Positions 1-6,442 of a DNA stretch of 13,352 bases are shown here, piece by piece. This stretch comes from CAMBDR01 sp046597185 (lineage in GTDB: Bacteria; Pseudomonadota; Gammaproteobacteria; Burkholderiales; Burkholderiaceae_D), in NCBI GenBank assembly GCA_046597185.1, contig JBKJLF010000160.1, positions 1 through 13,352 of the forward strand, given 5' to 3'. A program made the translations under genes and the position numbers. The notes under the pieces were generated by a model. It did no database searches. It was not told the DNA's origin and saw nothing but the letters and a program-made list of their open reading frames with translations. Positions within the stretch are counted from its first letter, which is position 1; every line of letters begins with the position of its first letter.

Positions 1-117
1 ACCTGTGGAATCTATGCGAATTAATTTAATCTTCGTTCGCGTTTTGATCTTACCAGCTTGTAAAATAGCACTCATGAAAGCACACCGTGTTATGCCTTTT
101 TGATGGGGGAAATGATC

Positions 118-1231
118 ATGCGTTTGGTACAAAATCCGCAAATGCAACTCGGAGAAGTTGATATTTCAGCGATTGAGCTTGACCCGAAGTCGCGCGACGA
201 CATCACCAAATTGCTGATGGGCTTGCAGCATATTTACACCCAATTGCCGACTCGCAACGCCCTATTTGCGTTGCTTGAGAAAGAGATTTCACCACAGGTG
301 GACAAGAACAACGGTCGCCCCGGCATCTTCAATGACGCGTATTACCATTTCCAAACACTGAGGGATAACGTCTGCCTACTGACCCCGGAATTACTTGACA
401 AGATCAATCAACACATCGTGAATGCAGGCCATGAATTGGTGGCAAAAAAGGGCGCTGCGTGGCGTGGGCACTGCGTGGGCGCTGCGATTCGTTTGTCGTT
501 AAAACCGATGTGGCATTTCCGATCGATGTCAGCTTGTTGTTCGATGCCATGCGCAAGGTGATCACACTCGTTGCCCGCTGGTGTGACCTGCACGACATGA
601 GCGCTTGGCGGCAATCGGCGCACAACCTTCGTGGGCTGAAACGGCTATTGCGGACAGTGCAAAACAAGAAGCGCAGCAAAGCCCAGAATGGGTCAGCAAA
701 GGCAAGGCTGGTGTGCCTGTCGAATTTGGGGTCAAGGTTTGCATTTTAGAAGACCAGCACCGCTTCATTTTGCATCACCATGTGATGGAAAAACAGCCCG
801 ACGACCAGGTTGCAGTATTGATGGTGACGCAAGCAAAGCAGCGTTTTCCAAATTTAAATGCAACTAGTTTTGACAAGGGCTTTCATTCGCCAGCCAATCA
901 GACGCAATTGCCAGAGCACTTGGAGCAGGTAACGCTGCCACGCAAGGGCAAGCGTTCGCAACAAGCGCTGGCAGTAGAAACATCGGCCGCATTCGTGGCC
1001 GCCAGGCGTGCGCATTCTGCGGTGGAGTCTGCGATCAATGCGCTGGGCGTCCATGGTCTTGACATGTGCCCTGATCACGGCATTGCGGGGTTTAAGCGTT
1101 ATGTTGCGATTGCAATAGTGGCGAAGAACATTCACCGGATTGGTGCCATTTTATGGCAACAGAATCAGCAACAAGCGCTACGAAAATCGAGTCGCGCAAA
1201 ACACGCGCCGCCTGACAAGCAAGCCGCTTAA
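118..1231 (+). pseudogene. ISNCY-family transposase, frameshifted and internally deleted
   Basis: Three reading frames together carry the conserved blocks of an ISNCY-family transposase. Frame 1 (118 to about 455) begins MRLVQNPQMQLGEV and holds the PKSRDDITKLL block. Frame 3 (about 470-675) holds LRGRCDSFVVKTDV and WRQSAHNLRGLKRL. Frame 2 (about 680-1231) holds WVSKGKAGVPVEFGV, SFDKGFHSPANQ, HSAVESAINALGVHGLD and the C-terminus. Compared with remembered family members, roughly 40-50 residues are missing after GRPGIF (near 335) and about 90-100 just before WVSKGKAG (near 685), in addition to the two frameshifts. The start at 118 is chosen by family similarity, with a GGGGGA Shine-Dalgarno at 104-109; the open frame runs a little further upstream. 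Insertion-sequence ends and target duplications were not recognised. The element cannot encode a working transposase, but it suggests mobile-element traffic at the edge of this accessory region. Confidence 0.85.
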
Positions 1232-1402
1232 TCTATTCAAAAATAGTAGGCCGTTTAGTGACCGGTTTTAACAGCCGTGGGATGCGTACACCTGGCCAAT
1301 TGTATATTTAGCATCATTAATATCATCAATGAAACTTATTCGCTTTTTAGGTTGAAACACAAAAGATCGAAATGGTAGTGCCAATTTTTTTGGCGTATTT
1401 TT

Positions 1403-1912
1403 CTAAAAATGAGGGGTTTTCTGACAGGCACTACGTAGCTCATAAACAATATGTTCAATTGTGTTGATCCTGGACGCCGGATCAAGTAGTAAGGGCTTTT
1501 CACCGCCCGGTGCCTGCTGTTTCGTTTTGAGTACGGTTGAACCATATTCCAGCGGGAATTGGTTGTTCTTGCTACTGCGGTTACACAGTGGGCAGGCAAA
1601 TAGTAGATTGCGCCAACTCCATGCCAACCACCAATAGCCATGCGTCAAACTGCTGCCGGGCGTGCGGTTGGCGCTGCCCTTGGGGCGGTAGTGCTCCACG
1701 TCGTTATATTCTGCGGTGTACCACCGTTCGCAGTAACAACATTTGGCATGCTGGGCTTCGTGCAATGCTGGCTTCAACACTTGGTAGCCGTCGATTTCAT
1801 CTGAAACCGGGTGACGCTTGTGTGCTTTTTTTAGCGCTGTCATTGCAGCGATTTGTTTGCTGCGCAGGGCTTTCAACTCGGGCGGCTCTTTGCCCCGGAT
1901 GATGGGGATCAT
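1403..1912 (-). CDS. HNH endonuclease, PtuB/TIGR02646-like, C-terminally truncated
   Basis: Predicted 169-residue nuclease of the HNH group that accompanies AAA ATPases in Septu and some retron systems. The core is complete: a zinc-type CYCE at residues 59-62, DVEHYRPK at 71-78 with the expected catalytic His74, and CPLCNRSSKNNQFPL at 107-121. After GGEKPLLLDPAS and EHIVYEL (to about residue 159) the sequence leaves the family and ends in about ten unrelated residues, where relatives continue for several tens of residues. The open frame extends to 2026, but ATG 1912 is preferred because AAGG lies about 9 nt upstream and the preceding ATPase frame stops at 1915-1917, two bases before this start. 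That spacing is typical of a translationally coupled ATPase-HNH pair. In established Septu systems this subunit is the nuclease and needs the ATPase, which is broken here, so activity is doubtful. Confidence 0.75.
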   Translation of the reverse strand: MIPIIRGKEPPELKALRSKQIAAMTALKKAHKRHPVSDEIDGYQVLKPALHEAQHAKCCYCERWYTAEYNDVEHYRPKGSANRTPGSSLTHGYWWLAWSWRNLLFACPLCNRSSKNNQFPLEYGSTVLKTKQQAPGGEKPLLLDPASRINTIEHIVYELRSACQKTPHF

Positions 1913-1914
1913 GA

Positions 1915-2310
1915 TTACGCTGCCTTGGCTTTTTTGCTGCGGGTCTTGGCTGGCGTGGCCTTGCCTGCCGTTGGGCATGCTACGGTCACTGCTGGCGCGG
2001 GCAGGCGGCGCGGCACAATGTCCCAATCTGGGCGAATGTCTGCAAGTGCAGGTCGATTTCGTCGATCAGTACCAGGCCGTTCATTTGGCGCATGAAATCT
2101 GCTGCTATTGGCTTTTTGTTGCGCCGGGTGAGTTCGATCCAACGTGCGATCATGTCGAGGAACCCGCCTGCGCTGGTGAGGTAGCCGTTGGACAGGTTTT
2201 CCAGCGTTGAGACCAGACCGTCGTGCTCGGTGATCCAGCCTTGGCCACAGCCTGTTCCAAAGCATTGGCGGATTTGGCAGATCGAGTACTTTTTGCGCTC
2301 ATGATAGGGT
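1915..2310 (-). pseudogene. PtuA-like AAA ATPase, fragment broken by frameshifts
   Basis: Remnant of the ATPase partner of the downstream HNH gene. In minus-strand frame from about 2309 to 2035 it reads GWITEHDGLVSTLENLSN, LTSAGGFLDMIARWIELTRR and then MNGLVLIDEIDLHLQ. That last block is the Walker B segment (LVLIDEID, about 2080-2057) typical of COG3950/PtuA-type ABC-like ATPases. This frame then stops near 1987. The adjacent frame carries a lysine/alanine-rich tail (KTRSKKAKAA) ending with TAA at 1915-1917, which may be the genuine C-terminus. No Walker A, Q-loop or N-terminal half is visible, and the switch region after DLHL, with the H of the usual THSP block, is missing. The gene has therefore lost its nucleotide-binding half by deletion and is frameshifted near its 3' end. 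The Septu-like assignment rests on the ATPase signature plus the adjacent HNH gene. Confidence 0.65.
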
Positions 2311-2415
2311 TAATTCGTAGTGGTTCGGTGAAAGGGTTCGCGGTTGAAACAATGCCCTGTTTAATGACTTGAGGACGACGGGGCAAGCCCGCCAGACAAG
2401 CAATTGGTGAGTTTA

Positions 2416-2616
2416 TCAAAAAAGCGAGCCATGGTGGCGCAAACCACTGGCATGGCACCACTTGAGCACGCCGCCCCAGCCCGCCCCCCTGTGTGGGCGC
2501 GTCGCTTCGGGTTGCAATAGCGTGAGCACAAACGCGGTGGGCAATATCGCCCGCAAAGCGGCTTCAATCACAATACGATCAAGCGGCCCTTCTGCTACCA
2601 GTGCAATGCGCAGCAC
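2416..2616 (-). pseudogene. TOPRIM/DUF4276-like protein, N-terminal fragment
   Basis: A 66-residue remnant starting MLRIALVAEGPLDRIVIEAA and continuing through LLQPEATRPHRGAGWGGV to LKWCH, after which the frame runs into a stop. The VAEGPLD block matches the beginning of TOPRIM-like DUF4276 proteins, which are predicted nucleases paired with AAA ATPases in OLD-like modules. Relatives are roughly 200 residues long, so about two thirds is missing. It overlaps the 3' end of the ATPase fragment upstream (2595-2616), the coupled layout seen when this pair is intact. Positions 2311-2415 hold no recognisable coding similarity and look like further debris of this or the next gene. Family recognition is from memory of the motif pattern; there is no support for function. 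Confidence 0.55.
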
Positions 2617-2822
2617 GGATCAAGATCAACCAGTTTTAAGGCCGCCAACCCGGCTTTGGGATTGAGATTTTTTTTGTTGCGCACACCATCCGAAACGATT
2701 TCTTCATTGCCGTCGAAAAGTAATTCGGTCTTATTGGCACCAATAAAACAATTGACACGCCCCAGTTCCAGCGTGACGGCATAAAGGGATTTGAAGGCGT
2801 CAATTTGGATGGTTCTGATCAT
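2595..2822 (-). pseudogene. AAA ATPase (AAA_21-like), internally deleted
   Basis: The 75-residue frame opens MIRTIQIDAFKSLYAVTLEL then GRVNCFIGAN, the N-terminal strand and the approach to the P-loop of an SMC/OLD-like AAA ATPase. Directly after GAN, where relatives continue GxGKSN, it jumps to KTELLFDG, EEIVSDGVRN and NPKAGLAALKLVDLDP, a block found well inside these ATPases. The Walker A motif and about 80-100 residues have therefore been deleted in frame. The rest of the protein, including signature and Walker B, is also gone: the frame ends 20 residues later at 2595. The start has a good AAGGGACAG Shine-Dalgarno about 8 nt upstream, and a TACAAT -10-like box lies at 2855-2860 (minus) without a convincing -35. 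It formed a pair with the overlapping TOPRIM-like fragment. It cannot bind ATP as encoded. Confidence 0.65.
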
Positions 2823-2954
2823 TGCCTGTCCCTTGGGTTGTCAAAATGATGGCTATTGTAACATCGGGAATGCGTCCGGAACACATCCACCATCGATCAC
2901 CATCAATTCACAGGCAATTTTGCGGCACAAGAAAAAAACCACAAATTGGCGCTT

Positions 2955-3353
2955 TCACACCCAATTTTCCACCACCAAACCGGGGACGCGTAAAAATTCC
3001 CGTGTATTGTTCGTCACGAGAATACATTTGGCGGCGATGGCCGCATCATTATTGCCAATCGGCGTACCCAGCCGTCCCAGTTCTACCCGAATCTGAACCG
3101 TGGCATCCACCGCAGCACTGTCCCACGGTAAGATGCCATCAAGCCGTTTTACAAACGACGTGATCATGCCAGCGTGCCGGGCAGACGCCTTGGGGCCAAT
3201 CGCGCCATAGCGCATTTCAGAATAAGTAATGGCCGATATCACAATCACGCCGCGTGCATTGACGCAAGCTTGCATGCGCTCCAACACATGACGCGGGTGT
3301 TCACGCATGATGAAGGAGCAGATGTTGGTATCGATCATAACCATCTGGCTCAT
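2955..3353 (-). CDS. vapC: VapC-type PIN-domain toxin, probably impaired
   Basis: A 132-residue PIN-domain protein of the VapC family, whose members are RNases that usually cut tRNA or rRNA and are restrained by VapB. The acidic residues are visible: Asp8 in MIDTN, Glu46 in SEMRYG, Asp103 in GNNDAAIA, and the LVTNNTREF block at 112-120, followed by the typical ending VPGLVVENWV. Compared with the usual order AIAGHAIAA..ILVTNN, the stretch between Asp103 and ILVTNN is about five residues short (AAIAAKC). This fits an in-frame loss of 15 nt between two copies of GCCATCGCC. That would shorten the helix next to the active site and could inactivate the toxin. Its ATG overlaps a TGA in the ATGA arrangement expected for a vapB-vapC junction, but vapB itself is almost completely deleted upstream, so a fully active toxin would be unrestrained. 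Confidence 0.85.
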   Translation of the reverse strand: MSQMVMIDTNICSFIMREHPRHVLERMQACVNARGVIVISAITYSEMRYGAIGPKASARHAGMITSFVKRLDGILPWDSAAVDATVQIRVELGRLGTPIGNNDAAIAAKCILVTNNTREFLRVPGLVVENWV

Positions 3354-3393
3354 TTTTTAGCCTCGTATTTTTGAAAATGGCAACAGTGCGCAT
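3301..3393 (-). pseudogene. VapB antitoxin remnant (only the first ~9 codons)
   Basis: ATG 3393 has a strong AAGGAG Shine-Dalgarno six bases upstream and opens MRTVAIFKN, the standard beginning of a VapB DNA-binding antitoxin. The next codons no longer match. They run out of frame through the vapC start and stop at 3301, giving 30 residues. The other frame just before vapC reads GCT AAA AAA TGA, which looks like the authentic vapB end (AKK-stop) overlapping the vapC ATG. Roughly 180-200 bp of vapB, including most of the DNA-binding domain and the whole toxin-binding tail, have therefore been deleted, joining its first codons to its last. Translation of this leader peptide would run past the vapC ATG. 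Confidence 0.7.
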
Positions 3394-3458
3394 GGCTGAC
3401 TCCTTCATGATTGACGATGAGGCTTGCGGTGATTTTACTGCCTCTTGGAATATTTCAC

Positions 3459-3474
3459 CATATGTAGCCATATG
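3459..3474. promoter_or_regulatory. Candidate vapBC operator (paired CATATG)
   Basis: Two CATATG hexamers are separated by four bases, giving a 16-bp near-symmetrical element with a 10-bp centre-to-centre spacing. It lies about 66 bp upstream of the vapB start. VapB and VapBC proteins commonly bind short palindromes in their own promoters, so this could be the autoregulatory site. No clean -35/-10 pair was found around it. Inference from position and symmetry only. Confidence 0.3.
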
Positions 3475-3579
3475 CTTTAAAGATTTATTTGGTCTCAATG
3501 ACCTGGTTTTGAAATCGGCCCAAAGGGGTTTGACGACCATTGTAAAACCCTGGCGCGGGGTCAGCGCTTGACGCGGCGA

Positions 3580-4032
3580 TCACCACAAAAACGGGGTGAA
3601 TTTACAGCGCGGGCAATACAAGCTAATTTCTGCCGCGCCCGCGACCGTCAAGCGTGCGGTTTGGCTTTGCTCAATCACCCAGCTTGCAGTTTTACCGTCG
3701 GCCAGGCGCAGGGTGCCGCTGGCATAGCAGGGTAACCAGTCGAGGGTGTGATGGCTGTCTTTGGGGTCTTTCAGTTGGCGTGCGCGGCTAAAATACTGGC
3801 GCACCTGTTTGGACTTGAGTTTGAAACGGCTGCAATCCAAACTTGGCTCTGCGCCGGGGGATGAGCGTGCGCCGTTTTCTGTTATCGCAACAGAAGTAAT
3901 GCGCGGCAAGTTGATTGGGCATAATGCGGGCTGGAATTCGCTAGCCTTGGTGCAAACTGCCTGGGCGTGGCAATTGAGCGCCGACAGTGCCAGCAGCGCA
4001 AGAATCAATGCAGAAAAGATTGGTTTTACCAT
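3580..4032 (-). CDS. Small secreted cysteine-rich protein, possible amidase immunity protein
   Basis: A 150-residue protein with a clear Sec signal peptide: MVKPIFSALILALLALSALN, cleavage most likely after AQA at residue 25. The mature part has six cysteines (27, 38, 67, 102, 140, 143) and conserved-looking blocks DCSRFKLKSKQVRQYFSRA, HTLDWLPCYASGTL, SWVIEQ and LYCPRC, consistent with a compact disulphide-bonded periplasmic protein. ATG 4032 is chosen because it overlaps the upstream amidase stop by seven bases (ATGGTAA) and starts the signal peptide; the frame is open upstream to 4137. I cannot name the family securely. Pairing with a peptidoglycan amidase, translational coupling and periplasmic targeting suggest an immunity protein of an effector-immunity pair, by analogy with Tae/Tai pairs. 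That is inference; no type VI secretion gene is in the window. Confidence 0.6.
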   Translation of the reverse strand: MVKPIFSALILALLALSALNCHAQAVCTKASEFQPALCPINLPRITSVAITENGARSSPGAEPSLDCSRFKLKSKQVRQYFSRARQLKDPKDSHHTLDWLPCYASGTLRLADGKTASWVIEQSQTARLTVAGAAEISLYCPRCKFTPFLW

Positions 4033-4628
4033 TGTGCGGTGCTCGCTTCGGAATCGTTTTTGCGTGACACGGTTGGATGACGAAATACCTCCGTGGTGGG
4101 TATATTGAGCGTCATTTCGAGTTCGGAAACCAGCCATTTCAGCGATTTGTTTTGTTCGACGGTCACGGTTTCATAGGTCAGGATGGCTGGCTTTTTGGGA
4201 TCGACTGCCAACGCGGCACCAACCAATTCGATTCCAATCGCATCGTCATTGGATGGGAAACGAGCTGGCACAGCCTTAACCTTTTCACGATCATTCTCTT
4301 TAGTTGGGCTAAAGGTCGCGTTAAGCTTGGTTTCAGCAGGCGTACATTTCAATTCCAGCATACAACGGCTACGCAATTTACCGACATGCGCCGTCTTTTT
4401 GTAGACCGATGCGGTTTGATAAATTGCGCCATCCTTATCGATCAAAAAATGAGCGCCATTTGCGCCTTCAATCTTATAACTCTCCAAGGTTGATTTTGCC
4501 GTTGCACCACCCGTTTAATGCACGATAATTCCCCGTACAACAGGCATCGCACCGTGTTGGATGATGGTACTGATCGAGTTTGTAACTAAATCATTAACTA
4601 CACCGCCGTCTTTTCCTATTTGCAACAT
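4026..4628 (-). pseudogene. N-acetylmuramoyl-L-alanine amidase (Amidase_2) with internal stop codon
   Basis: A 200-codon gene starting at ATG 4628 (MLQIGKDGGVVND, with AAGGA about 8 nt upstream) runs in one frame to the stop at 4026, apart from TAA at 4515-4517, codon 38. The interrupted block reads RGIIVH-stop-TGGATAKSTLESYK, where the family has HQTGG or HHTGG, so a single C-to-T change in CAA explains it. Amidase_2 features are present: first zinc-type His37, GAHFLIDKDGAIYQTAS (58-74), TAHVG (79-83), SNDDAIGIELVG (126-137), and the late FRHPTVSRK with His184. These enzymes cut the bond between MurNAc and the stem peptide. A restart downstream (TTG 4487) would lose the first metal ligand and first strand. 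The gene is coupled by overlap to the secreted protein downstream, which is intact. Suppression or sequencing error are alternatives to genuine loss. Confidence 0.8.
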
Positions 4629-4747
4629 ACACGTTTTCCTTCACAGTTAAGTTTTGAATAAACCAGCACCCACGCCTTTAAATTATTATTATAACTGAAA
4701 TAAAAAAACATCAGCCAATACAAATGTTTTTTCCTCACTATTGCGGC

Positions 4748-4777
4748 TTGGAAAATTTCCGGTTTCGCGGGTATGAT
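4748..4777 (+). promoter_or_regulatory. Candidate sigma70 promoter of the TIR gene
   Basis: TTGGAA (4748-4753), an 18-bp spacer and TATGAT (4772-4777) sit 41 bp before the ATG at 4819. The -10 overlaps a small inverted repeat, GTATG-ATGAG-CATAC (4771-4785). The region is the AT-rich gap between the divergent amidase and TIR genes (4629-4818). Confidence 0.4.
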
Positions 4778-4818
4778 GAGCATACAAACCAAACAGCAAG
4801 CCAATGCGGGAGTTGACT

Positions 4819-6354
4819 ATGCAGCAAGATGCACAATCCGATGCGCAATTCGACGTTTTTCTTAGCCACAGTTTCCACGATAAAGACATCGTGCGCGCCT
4901 TGGCTGAGCGCATGCGGGCGGACGGGCTGCGGGTTTGGCTTGACGCGTGGGAGATCAAGGTTGGCGATTCGATCCCGGTCAAGATTGACGAGGGCTTGGC
5001 GCAATCGAAATTTCTGGTCTTATGCATGTCGGCCCATTCCAGCCTTTCGGATTGGACGCAATTGGAGAGCCAAACCGTTCGCTTTGATGACCCGCTGAAC
5101 CGAAATCGCCGCTTTGCATGGTCGTTCTACAGCCAAGGCACGGATCAGCAGGCGGCGGCCTCGTCCGATTTGTTCATTCACGCGGCATTGCGGTTTTTCG
5201 GCGAAACGGAACTGGCCGGAAGCAGCCAAAGCGGGGTGGACAAGGCGCGGCGCTTGGCGCAGGTGGTCGGGGCGCGGCGGGTGTTGCTGATACTGGACGG
5301 GGATGACCAAGGCGCCCACGCGTTCCGCGTGATGGACGCGTATGCGCAGTGGCTGGCGGGCGATGGCGTACAAGGCCAGCGCGCGCTGGCGCTGCTGCGC
5401 CTGTTGGGCCTGTTCGATCGGCCCGCCAGCGCAGAACTGCATCGCCGCGCTGCTGCAAGCGCCGGTGATCGCTGGGTTGACCGGGGAGGTGTGCAACCTC
5501 GCCGAGGTAGAGCAAAACCTGATCCAAACGCGCTTGCAGGATGCGGGCTTGTTGACGCTACAAAAGGAAGCGGGCGTCGTCATCGCAATCGATGCGCATC
5601 CTTTGCTGCGCGAATATTTTGCACAGCGGCTCAGCACCGAACAGAGCGACGCTTGGCAGGCGGCGCATCGGCGGCTGTACACGTATTTGTGCGAGAACAC
5701 CGCGGATAAGGAGGAGCCGACGGTCGATGACTTGCAGCCGCTGTACCAAGCGGTCGCGCATGGTTGTCTGGCGGGGATGCAGCAGCAGGCGTGTGATGAG
5801 GTGTACAACGCCCGCATCCTGCGTGGGGATGAATTCTACAGCACGAGCAAACTCGGCGCGTTCGGCACCGACTTGGGCGCGGTCGCCTGCTTTTTCGACC
5901 AGCAGTGGCAGCGCGTCAGGCAGGAGGATTGGAAAAATGCTGCCCAGTCTGCCAGCAACCTCTCCGAACTGAAATTGACGCTGGGCGATCTGGCCGGGGC
6001 GGTGCGTGACGCCGAACAGGCCGTGACCCACGCCGACCGCATCGTCGATGCGTTTTATCGGTTGGCTTTTCGCACGGCCCATGCCGACGCGCTGCATCAG
6101 GCGGGCCAGCCGGGTGCAGCAATGGCACTGTTTTGCGAGGCCGAGGCGATGCAGGCCCGATGCCGCTTTTCATGGCCGACATCCACCTGCACCGCGCCGG
6201 TTTGTTTCACCACATCACGCCTTACCCGTGCCAATGGCAATCGCCCGCCTTCGATGCGCAAGAAGCGCGCCGCCTGATCGAAAAACACGGCTACCTGCGC
6301 CGCATGGGCGATTTGGAAGCGGTTGAACAAGCCATCGGCATCAAGCGAGCATGA
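4819..6354 (+). pseudogene. TIR-STAND NTPase-repeat protein, decayed by frameshifts and deletions
   Basis: ATG 4819 (GGGAG at 4808-4812) begins an N-terminal TIR domain: FDVFLSHSFHDKDIVRALAE (11-30), VWLDAWEIKVGDSI (39-52), and SDWTQLES (77-84) with the probable NADase glutamate Glu83. At about 5115 the TIR tail and the Walker A region are deleted: NRNRRF joins WSFYSQGTDQQAAASSD. A Walker B-like strand RRVLLILDGD follows (153-162), then a second deletion at about 5302, then HAFRVMDAYAQWLAGDG. One extra base near 5434-5437 moves the frame from 1 to 2: CIAALLQAPVIAGLTGE, DAHPLLREYFAQ, LQPLYQAVAHG, FYSTSKLGAFG, NLSELKLTLGDLAGAV. Another deletion lies near 5920. Near 6155-6165 it returns to frame 1 for the C-terminus (LFMADIHLHRAGLF, EARRLIEKHGYLRR). 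Intact relatives, as remembered, are near 1000 residues, with TIR, NB-ARC/NACHT-like NTPase and TPR-like helices. Such proteins are predicted NAD-depleting abortive-infection sensors. It is not functional here. Confidence 0.8.
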
Positions 6355-6375
6355 ACTGTTTAAGCGGTTTTACAG

Positions 6376-6402
6376 GACAGCCACCCTCACAAGCTGGCTG
6401 CC
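6376..6402 (-). terminator. Possible stem-loop downstream of the GH16 gene
   Basis: On the minus strand GGCAGCCA pairs with TGGCTGTC across an 11-nt loop: eight pairs, one of them G-U. It lies about 40 bp after the GH16 stop and 22 bp after the end of the convergent TIR pseudogene. There is no following U tract, so an intrinsic terminator is only a possibility. Confidence 0.25.
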
Positions 6403-6442
6403 CCACCCACCAAATCAAAGCAAATGAGTTACCCCAACGCCA

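Noticed and set aside
1..117. Left terminal inverted repeat of the insertion sequence.
   Set aside because: No match could be found to the region after 1231, and the true left end may lie outside the window.
1233..1246. CTATT-CAAA-AATAG stem just after the transposase stop as a terminator.
   Set aside because: A five-pair AT-rich stem without a T tract is too weak to support.
1375..1434. GTAGTGCC and GGCACTAC flank 44 bp of AT-rich DNA right where the HNH protein leaves its family, resembling a tiny inserted element.
   Set aside because: Eight-base inverted pairs within about 100 bp are expected several times in 13 kb by chance, and no target-site duplication is visible.
4804..4818. Upstream ATG at 4804 as the start of the TIR protein.
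   Set aside because: The GGGAG Shine-Dalgarno at 4808-4812 lies after it and is correctly spaced for ATG 4819.
5020..5817. A 265-codon open frame on the minus strand inside the TIR-STAND gene, with similar long shadow frames over the transporter genes (for example 8282-9031).
   Set aside because: They are antisense to clear homology, have low-complexity arginine/alanine- or histidine-rich products and no recognisable family, as expected for shadow frames.
1403..6354. A single new multi-gene defence operon combining HNH, ATPases, VapC, amidase and TIR.
   Set aside because: The genes lie on both strands, belong to separate known module types, and most are broken; they look like independent acquisitions.
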